A stretch of DNA of 64,000 bases from positions 97,913-161,912 of the forward strand of contig JAGXHL010000049.1 of assembly GCA_024636215.1 (NCBI GenBank), written 5' to 3'. Made by a program: the position numbers and the translations under genes. This DNA comes from Deltaproteobacteria bacterium. Lineage in GTDB: Bacteria > Desulfobacterota > Desulfuromonadia > Desulfuromonadales > BM103. Position 1 is the stretch's first letter. Each line of letters begins with the position of its first letter. The notes beneath the pieces were generated by a model. It was not told the DNA's origin, made no database searches, and worked only from the letters and a program-made list of their open reading frames with translations. Shown here piece by piece: positions 44,474 through 53,105 of this stretch.

Positions 44474-44630
44474 GGGTGTTTACCCTCCGCAAGAAATAGG
44501 TTGTAGGGTCGATCCTGTCGATCGGCCAACGCTTATACTGTCTACGCAAAGATGATGCCGAGCGTAGCCAGTTAAAAAGTCCCGTAAAATTGGGTGTTTG
44601 TCAAATTAATCTCGCTGCTTTTTTTACAAA

Positions 44631-44690
44631 AGTGGCGAAAGCTCACCTTTTTTGGCGAAACTCGCCATTTGGTCAGACCTCTGACCATGT
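44631..44690 (-). promoter_or_regulatory. Clustered palindromes upstream of sucC
   Basis: Three motifs lie 140-220 bp upstream of sucC. TGGTCAGA-CC-TCTGACCA (44670-44687) is a near-perfect palindrome of the TGGT-N-ACCA class used by FadR/PdhR-type GntR regulators. TGGCGA-AAC-TCGCCA (44653-44667) is a second palindrome. A third, imperfect copy, TGGCGAAAGCTCACC (44633-44647), starts exactly 20 bp before it. The 20-bp phase suggests a protein binding on one helix face. Motif identity and target gene are inference. Confidence 0.45.
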
Positions 44691-44824
44691 ACCTGTAGAG
44701 GGAGACTAACGCGAATTTTCTTTTTTGTCTAAGTAAAAGCTTTTACTTTAGATAAAAAATCGCGCCAGACCATATCATGTGTCTGCAGCGTCGGCCCCGA
44801 GGCTTTATCCTGGGCAGCTTCTGA

Positions 44825-45646
44825 TCAATGCTCGTGGTCGTGGGGTTTGCCGCTGTGTTGAGGAACCAACGGGGATTGGCTTGGCAGAGGCTGTTGGTCG
44901 GGGGAGCAGACCGGACAACCCTGCATGGCAAAGGGCTTTTCCAGTCGACAGGTTTTGAGGAGTTGGTCGTCATTGAAAATTTCCAGGGTCGGACCGTCGG
45001 CCATAACCCTGCCCTCATGCAACACGATGGTGCGATCGCAGAGCTCGACAATCATATCCAGATCATGACTGGTGACTATGCGCGTGTGGTGAAAAGCTTT
45101 AAGCAGGGCAATCAGCTGGCGGCGGGCATGGGGGTCGAGACCGTTGCTCGGTTCATCGAGGACCAGTATCTCCGGCAGCATGGAGAGAACCGTTGCAATC
45201 GCCACGCGCTTTTTCTCACCGCCGGACAGATGGTAGGGTGGCTTGTCACGTAAATCAAGAGCATCGACCCGGCCGAGGGCGTCTGCGACCCGGCTTTCAA
45301 TTTCATCGCTGGCAAGGCCGAGGTTGAGCGGCCCAAAGGCGACATCGTCATAAACCGTCGGCATAAACAGCTGATCTTCCGGGTCCTGGAACACCATACC
45401 GACTGTGCGCCTGATCTCGGGGAGGGTCTCCTTCGTGAGGCGGTGGTCACCGATGATGATTTCTCCGGAGGTTGCTGAGAGGTAACCGATCAGATGGAGG
45501 AGAAGTGTCGACTTGCCGGCGCCATTGGCACCGATGATGCCCACCGCTTCGCCATGATGTATCAAAAAAGAAACATCGCGCAGGGCCACTGTGGCATCAG
45601 GGTAAACGTGCTGCAAATTCTTGACCTGGACAATGTGATGACTCAT
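44825..45646 (-). CDS. nikO: Nickel ECF transporter ATPase NikO (CbiO type)
   Basis: The ABC ATPase of an energy-coupling-factor transporter, 273 residues. Walker A GANGAGKST (about 38-46), signature LSGGEKKRVAIA, Walker B ILVLDEPS and the H-loop SHDLDM are all intact. The C-terminal tail carries CPVC and ends in HSGKPHDHEH, a possible metal-binding tail. It overlaps nikQ by 4 bp (ATGA). Family alone fits cobalt or nickel. A NikR-like operator upstream of nikM favours nickel. Confidence 0.88.
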   Translation of the reverse strand: MSHHIVQVKNLQHVYPDATVALRDVSFLIHHGEAVGIIGANGAGKSTLLLHLIGYLSATSGEIIIGDHRLTKETLPEIRRTVGMVFQDPEDQLFMPTVYDDVAFGPLNLGLASDEIESRVADALGRVDALDLRDKPPYHLSGGEKKRVAIATVLSMLPEILVLDEPSNGLDPHARRQLIALLKAFHHTRIVTSHDLDMIVELCDRTIVLHEGRVMADGPTLEIFNDDQLLKTCRLEKPFAMQGCPVCSPDQQPLPSQSPLVPQHSGKPHDHEH

Positions 45647-46458
45647 GGCATGGTACCTGTGAAAAGCCCGCCGAGGTATTGCGGGGCATTATAAAGGCGC
45701 AGCAGGACAAAAAGACTGATCCATCCACCCATGAAAAACATTTCAGCCCGACCGAAACGGCTTTGTCGTCGGCTGGAATGGACTTCGCCGGCAAAACCGC
45801 GGGCCAGCATCGCCATATGAATGCGTTCGGCGCGCTCCCAGGTGCGTAGTAGCAGATGGCCGAGCAGAGAGCCAAATTGGCGGAGACCGAGCCCCCGCTT
45901 ACCGAAGCAGCGCAGTTGTCGTGCCCTCGCTGTTCGGACGCCTTCATCGGTGAGAACGAAGATGTAGCGGTAGAGAAACAGCAGTTGCACGGCAAACACC
46001 TGCGGCATCTTCATTTTTTCCAGGGCTTCACAGATGGCCGGAAAACCGGTGATCGCCACCAGGATAATGGCTGCGCTCGCGGTGAGAAGGGCACGTAGCA
46101 GTATGGACAAACAGGAAATCCAGCCCCCCCAGATCTCGAGTGAACCGATCTGCATCAGCACCTGACGGTCGAAAACCGGGTTGAACAGACCGATGAGCAG
46201 GGCAAAAGGGATGACGATCAGGATCTTGCGCAGGATATAACCTAAAGGCAAATCGCCGACAGCCATCAACACGGCGGGGTAAATCATGAACGGCAACATA
46301 GCCGAGATCTGGTAGCGGTCGAAGGAGACCACGCTGACAATGAAACAAAGGGTGGTCAGGACCTTGGCGCGTGGATCGAGGCGGTGGACAGGCGTCTGCC
46401 GCAGGGCAAGCAGATCGAGTTGCTTGAAGTCGAGAAACGACCCGTCAATAGCCAGCAT
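45643..46458 (-). CDS. nikQ: Nickel ECF transporter permease NikQ (CbiQ type)
   Basis: A 271-residue transmembrane T-subunit with about five or six helices. It has the CbiQ-type coupling motif MAMLARGFAGE (about 217-227) and TARARQLRCFGKRGLG (about 177-192), which contact the ATPase. It is translated from overlapping start/stop with nikO and starts 1 bp after the nikM stop codon. It energises metal uptake by NikM. Confidence 0.9.
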   Translation of the reverse strand: MLAIDGSFLDFKQLDLLALRQTPVHRLDPRAKVLTTLCFIVSVVSFDRYQISAMLPFMIYPAVLMAVGDLPLGYILRKILIVIPFALLIGLFNPVFDRQVLMQIGSLEIWGGWISCLSILLRALLTASAAIILVAITGFPAICEALEKMKMPQVFAVQLLFLYRYIFVLTDEGVRTARARQLRCFGKRGLGLRQFGSLLGHLLLRTWERAERIHMAMLARGFAGEVHSSRRQSRFGRAEMFFMGGWISLFVLLRLYNAPQYLGGLFTGTMP

Positions 46459-46459
46459 C

Positions 46460-47488
46460 CTAAGCCTCTTTCCGCCTGGCGGAGCTGCGTCTTTTCAGGA
46501 TAACACCGATCAGGCTGCACAGAACCAGGGTCATCGCACCGCCAAGGATGCCGGACAGACTGGTACCGATACGCTCGGAAGCCACCGATTCGACCTCGCC
46601 TTCAGCGTTAGGCAGCGCATAGTCGGGCAGCAGCGCCGTCTCTTCCTGAAGTTTGGCTAACTGCTGGTGCTCACTGCCCCCGACCTCCGTCAACTCGGGG
46701 GAACCGGTGATTTTGGCGATCGACCATTCCAGTCCATCCGGGTTTTCGGAAACAAACCAGGAGAGCACGCCACCGATCAGCAGTGAGGCAACCAGAAAGC
46801 TGACCAGCAGAGATTTGACCGGTAACTCGCCAAGGGGCTTCTGCTGCAAGGCACTTTCCAGAATCTCCGGTCGGGCCTGGTAAATGAATGAGACGACAAG
46901 CGCTGTGACCACGCCTTCGACCACGCCAATGCCAAGGTGAATCGGTTGCATGAGCAGCAGAAAAGTTCCAAATGGCAGCACGGAGACACCGGACAGGACC
47001 GTCTGCAGCACCACACCCAAAGAGCCGAACTGCAGGGCAACAATCGCGGCGACGATTGATGCGGCGACCATCCGGGATTGACGTGGATCACGACCGACCA
47101 GTCTTTTGTAGATTAAAGGATAAGCAATAAAAGCGGGAAAGACGCCGAGATTGAAGATGTTGCAGCCAAGCGCCAGCAGTCCGCCATCGGCGAAAAAAAG
47201 CGCCTGGATCATCAGCACCGAAGCAATGGTCAGGTATGCGGCAGAAGGCCCCAATAGGATCGCCAGCAGCAGCCCGCCGCCGAGGTGGCCACTTGAACCG
47301 GTTGCCGGGATCGTGAAGTTGATCATCTGCGCAGCAAAAACGAAGGCCCCAAGGACGCCCATGAGCGGCACCTTGCGATCATCAAGGTCCTTACGTACGC
47401 GCGATGAAGAGTAAGCGATGGTTCCGGCGGCGGCCGCCCAGAACGCGCCGCCTACGGCAGGGGATACGAGTGCATCGGCCATGTGCAC
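46460..47488 (-). CDS. nikM: Nickel ECF transporter substrate-binding protein NikM with PDGLE domain
   Basis: A 342-residue membrane S-component fused to a C-terminal PDGLE/NikN-like domain (NPDGLEWSIAK about 248-258, last helix about 310-330). The start is the GTG at 47488 with AAGGAG 8 nt upstream. This gives an N-terminus Met-His-Met, and His2 is a metal ligand in NikM/CbiM. The TTG two codons earlier would bury it. CbiM-type motifs HMADALVSPAVGG and SGHLGGGLLL are present. Nickel, rather than cobalt, is inferred from the NikR-like site upstream and the absence of a cobalamin riboswitch. Confidence 0.88.
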   Translation of the reverse strand: MHMADALVSPAVGGAFWAAAAGTIAYSSSRVRKDLDDRKVPLMGVLGAFVFAAQMINFTIPATGSSGHLGGGLLLAILLGPSAAYLTIASVLMIQALFFADGGLLALGCNIFNLGVFPAFIAYPLIYKRLVGRDPRQSRMVAASIVAAIVALQFGSLGVVLQTVLSGVSVLPFGTFLLLMQPIHLGIGVVEGVVTALVVSFIYQARPEILESALQQKPLGELPVKSLLVSFLVASLLIGGVLSWFVSENPDGLEWSIAKITGSPELTEVGGSEHQQLAKLQEETALLPDYALPNAEGEVESVASERIGTSLSGILGGAMTLVLCSLIGVILKRRSSARRKEA

Positions 47489-47639
47489 GGTCAAATCTCC
47501 TTTTCGTCACGCTCTGTTCGCTTAAACTCACAGGTCAATCGAGCTCTGTAAGATTCTGCGCAAAAACGGGACAGCTCCAAGAGTCAATAGGATTTGAACC
47601 AGCACTTTATTGCCAGAAGAGACCTCGGTCAAGGGCAAA

Positions 47640-47666
47640 GTGTTACGAATTTCAAAATCGTAACAC
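47640..47666 (-). promoter_or_regulatory. Predicted NikR operator upstream of nikMQO
   Basis: GTGTTAC-N13-GTAACAC is a perfect match to the NikR site form described for deltaproteobacteria and archaea, including the 13-nt spacer. Pairing extends to 9 bp per arm. It lies about 150 bp upstream of nikM, and NikR would repress when nickel is plentiful. It could also act on sprT, whose 3' end is nearby, but direction makes that unlikely. Confidence 0.78.
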
Positions 47667-47711
47667 CGGCCTGCTGCCAGGCTCCAAAGCACTGCAATGA
47701 GAAGGGGTGAA

Positions 47712-48248
47712 TTAGCCGCACGGGACACTTACATGCTGCAGAGGTGTTCTGCAGGCCTTGCAGAGAGCCTGACAGTTACGACCGATCTTGTTGTGCATAA
47801 TGCTGGTCAAGCGGTGTTCACGACAGCTGCAGGTGTATAGAAACGGTCTTGGCACGACCCGGGCGGGCGAGGTCCGGTAACTGTGGCAGCGTTTTGGTTC
47901 CAGCCCGAAGCACTCGCGCATGACCGATCGCCACTCTGTGCCGTGGGGTCTTGGCTGCAGACGCTTTTTACGGGCTGTCCAGTAGACGACCAGGTGAGCC
48001 ACTTCGTGGGCAATGGTCTGGCTGAGATAATCATCCAGATTTTCAGCGAGCAATTGCAGGTTGATGCGCAAAAGGGTCGCCCCCTTTTTCTCAACTCTGG
48101 CCTGACCGGCACAACGACCACGCAGGGAGAAATCAAGTGCAGCGGACGGCAGCCTGATAGCGTAAAATTGCCGGGCCCGTTCTTCCGCACGACGGACGGC
48201 GGCAAGGGCTTTTTGTTTAAGCTCATCACTGGATAAATTATTGTGCAT
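47712..48248 (-). CDS. sprT: SprT-like zinc metalloprotease-domain protein
   Basis: A 178-residue protein of the SprT family. The zinc/active-site motif is HEVAHLVVYW (about 80-89), with a third ligand in the HGTEWRSVM segment. A C-terminal zinc ribbon has CSC, C and CKAC cysteines (about 137-165). The start at 48248 (MHNNLSSDEL) has AGG upstream. A longer start 17 codons earlier is less likely. Eukaryotic relatives (Spartan) cut DNA-protein cross-links. The bacterial substrate is not established. Confidence 0.85.
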   Translation of the reverse strand: MHNNLSSDELKQKALAAVRRAEERARQFYAIRLPSAALDFSLRGRCAGQARVEKKGATLLRINLQLLAENLDDYLSQTIAHEVAHLVVYWTARKKRLQPRPHGTEWRSVMRECFGLEPKRCHSYRTSPARVVPRPFLYTCSCREHRLTSIMHNKIGRNCQALCKACRTPLQHVSVPCG

Positions 48249-48348
48249 ACACCTGGAACCGCGGTTGCTATAGGGTGCAGGTATGATACAGCCGGGCACT
48301 CTTTATGACAAGCGCTTGCAGTGTGATTGTTTGAGTTTTGATCCAGGC

Positions 48349-49578
48349 TTATCCTTGACGCAGGGTCTTGATCAGCTCCCTGGCAGGTTGGTGGCCGGAA
48401 TGAATGTGCAGAGCCTTCTCACAGTCGACAAGTGCCAGCTCAAATTGCTGCATGTCGTAATGGGTCTGAGCCCGTCCGAAGTAGCTATCAGGACGACCTG
48501 GATTGATGAGCAACGCTTGGTCGAAGTCTTTGAGTGCTTTGTCGTATTTTTTCATAACCCGGTAGCAGAGACCGCGATTGGCATAGCCCCGATCACCCTC
48601 GGGGTCGTATCTGATGGCACTGGTAAAATCTTTGAGTGCACGCTGGTGGCTGCCGATAGCAAAATAGGCCATCCCCCGGTGGTTGTAGACCAGACCTCGC
48701 ATTTTACGATCGAGCTGCATGCCGAGCAGCTGTCCGTAGAGCGCGATGCCATTTTCAAGATCATGATTGCTGTGGGCTTGCAAAGCCCGCAGCATGGTTT
48801 TTTCCAGATGGCTGGCCATACTGGTCGAGATCGGTCCGATGCGAGCTGATGGCTTGCAGTTCGTAGGCTGAGAGATGGCAATAAAGTCCCGCTCCAGAGA
48901 CTCCCGTTCGACGCTCGCACGTCGTTTTCGGCCATGCTGACGAATCTCTTTCTGATAGTCGCGAATCTCCTGAAAGATCAGATCAGACAGGGTCAAAGTG
49001 GCATTCAAGGAAGCCAGCTTGCGACGAATCGATTGGTTCGGCAAGGAGATATCCGATTTGTAGACCAGTTCATGCTCAACCTCGGCCCAGGCATCCTGAA
49101 GAATGGTTCGCAACTGGATCTCACAAACATTTCGCACTCCGGGCATCGCACGACCGCTCTGTCTCGTTTGCATGCGGATGGCCAAGTGTACTGAGTCATA
49201 GCCGAACTCGCGGAAAGAATGCTGGTTGGCTTTGCATTCCGTCTCCAGAACCTCGAAGTGGCCGGCAAGCAGGCTGGAGACGGTTTCAACGTCTTCAAGA
49301 AAAGGGCAGACGATGCGCAGGCCGAAGAAATCATTGATCGTTGCCATGCGCCGGCGCGCGCTGGTTTTGTTCAGTTTACGCAGCTTGTCGAAGTAGGCCG
49401 GAAAACTTTTGATACGATACTTGATGGCCGGAGTCAAACCCTGCTGCTCAAGAATTAAACGTACATCCTGGACAAGCTGCTGCAGCCTGGCCTTGTAGGC
49501 CGGCAGATGCTGGTCGTAAAGAAGCTTTGTTCTGTTCCGGTCCGGAAGACGACCATGGCCGGTTGAGGGAGTCTTCAT
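48349..49578 (-). CDS. RelA/SpoT synthetase domain fused to TPR repeats
   Basis: A 409-residue protein. Residues about 25-230 are a (p)ppGpp synthetase domain that looks complete: YRIKSFPAYFDKL, DFFGLRIVC, FGYDSVHLAI and EIQLRTILQDAWAEVEHELVYK-type motifs (split here) all keep the catalytic pattern. There is no HD hydrolase domain. Residues about 265-405 contain four or so tetratricopeptide repeats, with GMAYFAIGSHQRALKDF, ANRGLCYRVMKKYDKALKDF and GRAQTHYDMQQFELALVDC. The start has GGAG upstream. TPRs could bind a partner that controls alarmone synthesis. This is inference. Confidence 0.9.
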   Translation of the reverse strand: MKTPSTGHGRLPDRNRTKLLYDQHLPAYKARLQQLVQDVRLILEQQGLTPAIKYRIKSFPAYFDKLRKLNKTSARRRMATINDFFGLRIVCPFLEDVETVSSLLAGHFEVLETECKANQHSFREFGYDSVHLAIRMQTRQSGRAMPGVRNVCEIQLRTILQDAWAEVEHELVYKSDISLPNQSIRRKLASLNATLTLSDLIFQEIRDYQKEIRQHGRKRRASVERESLERDFIAISQPTNCKPSARIGPISTSMASHLEKTMLRALQAHSNHDLENGIALYGQLLGMQLDRKMRGLVYNHRGMAYFAIGSHQRALKDFTSAIRYDPEGDRGYANRGLCYRVMKKYDKALKDFDQALLINPGRPDSYFGRAQTHYDMQQFELALVDCEKALHIHSGHQPARELIKTLRQG

Positions 49579-49875
49579 TCTCAGCTCCAGAGATCATGAC
49601 AATCGGGACATTGCATCCTGTTACAGTTTAAGGGAAGATATGACCGAAGCAAGGCAAAGGCAGCGAAGAGCTGTTTGACGTGCAAATCACAAATACACAC
49701 AACTGAACCCTGTCCAGTCTGCCTGCCGTTCAACACCCTGCCATTCAGTTGGGGCCCCTGGATACTCGGCCTTATCTCTATAAATTGAGAGTCCGCCTCC
49801 GTCCTTTGTGCCCTTCTGTTATACTTCCAGATATTTGCTAATATAGCATCTTCATTTTTTAAGAGAGGCGAAACA
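49579..49875. other. Divergent spacer before mscS
   Basis: About 300 bp between the divergent RelA/TPR and mscS genes. I see no gene and no clear hairpin. AT-rich runs just before mscS (TATACTTCCAGATATTTGC near 49820) may hold its promoter. Confidence 0.4.
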
Positions 49876-50910
49876 ATGCTTATTTCCGGCTTCTGGCTAC
49901 TTTTCGCAATCGCTTGCGGCCTGCTTGTGAATCACCTGTTGTGCAAAATCATCTTACTTCGTTTGAGTGCCAGCAAGGCAACGCTGGCTATAGCGTTTCG
50001 TAAACACCTTTACCCCGTTCTTCGCTTGCTGATTCCTTTGCTCCTGATTCAACTGGTTGCCCCCTCCTTGACGATCCCTGATGATTTCGCCCCGGTTCTT
50101 CGTCCTTTATCCAGCGTTCTGTTTATCGCCCTGATCGGCTGGCTTGCCGTCGCCATGGTGCTGACCGGACGCGATACCCTGCTCGAGCGCTACAGGATTG
50201 ATCAGAAAGACAACCTCAAGGCGCGGGCGATTCATACCCAGGTCAAGGTCCTGGTTAAAATCCTGGTGATTGTCATCGGCGTTGTGACAGCTGCCTCGGC
50301 CATGATGGTCTTTGAGCAGGTTCGTCAGGTCGGCACCAGCATCCTGGCCTCAGCCGGGGTCATCGGTATCGTCATCGGTTTTGCCGCTCAACGCAGCCTT
50401 GCCACCTTGCTGGCCGGGCTGCAGATTGCCATCACCCAGCCGATCCGAATCGATGACGTGGTTATTGTCGACGGCGAATGGGGGCAGATCGAAGAGATCT
50501 CTCTGACCTACGTTGTGGTGCGTATCTGGGACCTGCGTCGTCTGGTCGTTCCAACCCATCATTTCCTGGAAAAAACCTTTCAGAACTGGACCCGGGTCTC
50601 CGCGGAGCTGCTGGCGACCGTCACTTTTCATGTTGATTACAGTCTGCCGGTTGAAGTCGTCAGGAATCAGCTCCACGAAATTCTCAAGGATCATGAGCTC
50701 TGGGATGGCAAGGTATGGCGCCTGCACGTGATCAACGCAACCTCAAGCACTGTTGAGTTGCGCGCCCTGATGAGCGCGGCGGACTCCTCTCAGGCCTGGG
50801 AGTTGCGTTGTCATGTCCGGGAACAGCTTCTGGCTTTCCTGCAGCAAAACTACCCGCAGTGCCTGCCGAAATTGCGGGCTGAAATTCGTGAAATGCCTAC
50901 ACGGGGTTAG
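49876..50910 (+). CDS. mscS: MscS-family mechanosensitive channel
   Basis: A 344-residue channel protein with about four or five membrane helices. The pore-lining TM3 is recognisable in GVIGIVIGFAAQRSLATLLAGLQ (positions about 158-180), and the beta domain follows with IRIDDVVIVDGEWGQIEEISL (about 192-212). The C-terminal alpha/beta domain includes PVEVVRNQLHEIL. It releases solutes on osmotic downshock. It stands alone, and extra N-terminal helices place it in the larger MscS subfamily rather than matching E. coli MscS exactly. Confidence 0.9.
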   Translation: MLISGFWLLFAIACGLLVNHLLCKIILLRLSASKATLAIAFRKHLYPVLRLLIPLLLIQLVAPSLTIPDDFAPVLRPLSSVLFIALIGWLAVAMVLTGRDTLLERYRIDQKDNLKARAIHTQVKVLVKILVIVIGVVTAASAMMVFEQVRQVGTSILASAGVIGIVIGFAAQRSLATLLAGLQIAITQPIRIDDVVIVDGEWGQIEEISLTYVVVRIWDLRRLVVPTHHFLEKTFQNWTRVSAELLATVTFHVDYSLPVEVVRNQLHEILKDHELWDGKVWRLHVINATSSTVELRALMSAADSSQAWELRCHVREQLLAFLQQNYPQCLPKLRAEIREMPTRG

Positions 50911-51289
50911 TTGAATTTCGGGCTCAAAGGATCGGTTTAGCTTCTTGCAACAGGGGCTGGTGCGGGACGCGAAAACCCTAACCTGAGATTTGATGATTGC
51001 TTCGGAATTATCGGTTTAGTCCCTTGCTTCAAGAAAGCTGTGCGGAAAGGCCCCCCTGAACAGGGCCGGCTCCCCTACTCAGAAACCTATAGAAACCACC
51101 GAAACCTGGCGAAGGAATATGCCCTCCGCTAGGAAAACCAGTCTTTTTGCTTACTTTTTTGACGCTGAAAAAAGTAAGGCGTCTGGCGGGACGCGACCCG
51201 CCGGTGTTGGTTTTTCTTGTGCCATGCGTTCATCATCTAACAAACAACACAGCACAATGAAACATCAATAAATTATCAACATTATGCCA
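50911..51289. other. Intergenic region with tandem hairpins between mscS and MFS genes
   Basis: About 380 bp between convergent genes, without a supported coding region. The last third contains the two hairpins described at 51150-51202. The rest (50911-51149) shows no pattern I can name. Confidence 0.5.
51150..51202. repeat. Two adjacent hairpins, possibly a dispersed intergenic element
   Basis: An 11-bp perfect inverted repeat CTTACTTTTTT/AAAAAAGTAAG (51150-51160 with 51168-51178) is followed by GGCGGG/CCCGCC with loop ACGCGA (51185-51202). A T-rich GGTTTTTCTT follows on the plus strand. It could act as a bidirectional terminator. The style, an AT-rich then a GC-rich hairpin, is typical of copied intergenic elements. 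Only one copy is in this window. Confidence 0.5.
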
Positions 51290-52594
51290 CTATTCAGCAA
51301 CTTCGGACCTGTCACCGGGCTCGCGCATCCGGCAACGGGTCTCGCGGACCGGGATCAGCGCAACCACCGACAGCAGGGCACAGGCGAACAACCAGGCGAA
51401 GGCGGCAAAATAGGCGTCGGCGCTGTAGATCGGGATATCTCCCAGCAGCCGGCCGTCCCAGTGACGATCGAGAATCCAGCCCAGCAGCGGCTGCAGAATC
51501 GCAGCGAAGCCGACAATCGACATGTTGACCACGCCGCCGGCGGTGCCGGCTACCGCCGCCACATTGGCTTCCCGGGCAAAGGCAAACCCGACGATCAGGC
51601 CGCCGGAGCAGAAACCGATTGCAGCAAACAACCCAAACAGCAGCGCATACGGCAGGTTGGCGAACAGGAAGATGCCCCACAGCAGCGCCGCGCAGAGATT
51701 GGCGATCAGGTACGGCGGCTTGCGCCGCTTGATCCGGTCGGACAGGGCCCCCAGCGCCGGTCCGCCGACCGCCCAGGCCAGCAGCATGGTGGAGGTGAGC
51801 AGCGCAGCCTGGGAGCGCTCGAGACCATAGACCTGGGTCAGGTAGGGCACACCCCACAACCCGGCAAACACCAGCAGCGGCGCAGACGAGAAGCCGGCGG
51901 CAAAGAACAACAGCCAGGTGTCCCGTTCCCCGATCACGCTGCGCAGCGCTGTCAGCGGCGGTACGGCCTGATGGCCCGCCTCGCGGTGGACGTAGCTGGC
52001 ATAGCCCCGTTCGGCGGGATCATCGCGCACCACCAGCCAGATCAGGATGGCTCCGACCAGGGTGACCAGACCGCTGGCCGTCATGGCACTGCGCCAGCCG
52101 AACCGCGTGATCACCTCGGCCAGCGGCACGCCGGCGATCACTCCTCCCAGGTTGCCCAGCAACAGCGCAACACCGGTGACCGTGGCAAACCGGTCAGTGG
52201 GAAACCAGTGGCCAGCCAACTTCATGCAGGCAACAAAAGCGACCGCCACCGAGGCTCCGACCAAAAAACGGCCGGCGATGGCCATCCACAGATTGGGTGC
52301 CAGGGCAAAGGCAAAAATTCCCAGCGCGGCGGTCAGGGCGGCGATGGCACTTAAGCGACGCGGACCGATGGAGTCGGCCAGCAGTCCGCTCGGAATCTGC
52401 ATGGCGGCATAGGCGTAGAAATAGGCGGCAGAAAGGTTGCCCAGAGCGGCGGCGCCGATCTGAAAATCCTGCATCAATTCATTGACCATGACTGCGGGAG
52501 CGACCCGCTGGAAAAACCCGATCAGATAGAGGTTGGCAACCAGCCCCCACATGATCCAGCCGAGTAAAGCCGGGGCTTTCGGGGCAGATGTCAT
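51290..52594 (-). CDS. Major facilitator superfamily transporter
   Basis: A 434-residue, 12-helix MFS protein. The loop 2-3 signature is GLLADSIGPRRLS (about 71-83), and the matching half-way motif is GALSDRIKRRKPP. The substrate is unknown. The N-terminal helices resemble the anion:cation or nitrate/sugar-phosphate-type MFS branch only loosely. The start has AAAGGAGAAGG upstream. No regulator lies next to it. Confidence 0.88.
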   Translation of the reverse strand: MTSAPKAPALLGWIMWGLVANLYLIGFFQRVAPAVMVNELMQDFQIGAAALGNLSAAYFYAYAAMQIPSGLLADSIGPRRLSAIAALTAALGIFAFALAPNLWMAIAGRFLVGASVAVAFVACMKLAGHWFPTDRFATVTGVALLLGNLGGVIAGVPLAEVITRFGWRSAMTASGLVTLVGAILIWLVVRDDPAERGYASYVHREAGHQAVPPLTALRSVIGERDTWLLFFAAGFSSAPLLVFAGLWGVPYLTQVYGLERSQAALLTSTMLLAWAVGGPALGALSDRIKRRKPPYLIANLCAALLWGIFLFANLPYALLFGLFAAIGFCSGGLIVGFAFAREANVAAVAGTAGGVVNMSIVGFAAILQPLLGWILDRHWDGRLLGDIPIYSADAYFAAFAWLFACALLSVVALIPVRETRCRMREPGDRSEVAE

Positions 52595-53105
52595 GGACCT
52601 TCTCCTTTATGCTCATCATTCACGTGACGCCCGCAGCAGGGGCGGGGTTGATGCGACGAGCCGCATTATTCCCGCGTCCGGTAAAAATTGCAAGCGCCGT
52701 TCCTTTCAACCTGCCCGGTCGCATTGCCAGCTTTCGGCATATAGGAATCTTCTGCCAAGCCCATAAGCATATCGTCACCGACAAAGCTGTAATCGACTTC
52801 GTGACAACGCATAAACTCTCTCTGTGAACGTCAGATCAAACAAAAGAGGCTGACTTGACTTGTCGCAAAAAACAACGGAAACTAAGAATGGGCTGGAAGC
52901 ATGCTGCAGCGTAAAAACAAGAAAACCTGGCAACCTGCCAGGCGAAAACGCCAGGCTCTGCCGAAGTTCCCGCTTCACATAACCCTGCCCTGCTCCTGAG
53001 CAATCGGTTGATGCAACAGATTCGGGTCATATTGACCTAAAACCCTCCTAAAAACCCATTGCTGCGCCTGCGCAGCGCCGGGTAACGATTGATAAGGGTT
53101 TTATT
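52595..53105. other. Long spacer upstream of the mrp operon
   Basis: About 510 bp between the divergent MFS and mrp genes, with no supported gene. A hairpin pair lies near 52920-52960: CCTGGCA-ACC-TGCCAGG followed by GGCG-AAAA-CGCC. They could form a terminator-like or leader structure for either gene. A GCGCTGC/GCAGCGC-type inverted repeat lies near 53063-53080. The mrp promoter probably lies here. Confidence 0.4.

Noticed and set aside
47580..47620. tRNA T-arm-like sequence GGTTCAAATCC on the minus strand
   Set aside because: The flanking bases do not form a T-stem and no other tRNA arm can be found. It is probably a chance match.
47495..47720. Cobalamin riboswitch upstream of nikM
   Set aside because: No B12-box (GCCACTG) or its partner elements are visible. 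The NikR-type palindrome explains regulation better.
48283..48849. Plus-strand frame of 188 codons
   Set aside because: Antisense to the RelA/TPR gene, without domain or start signal.
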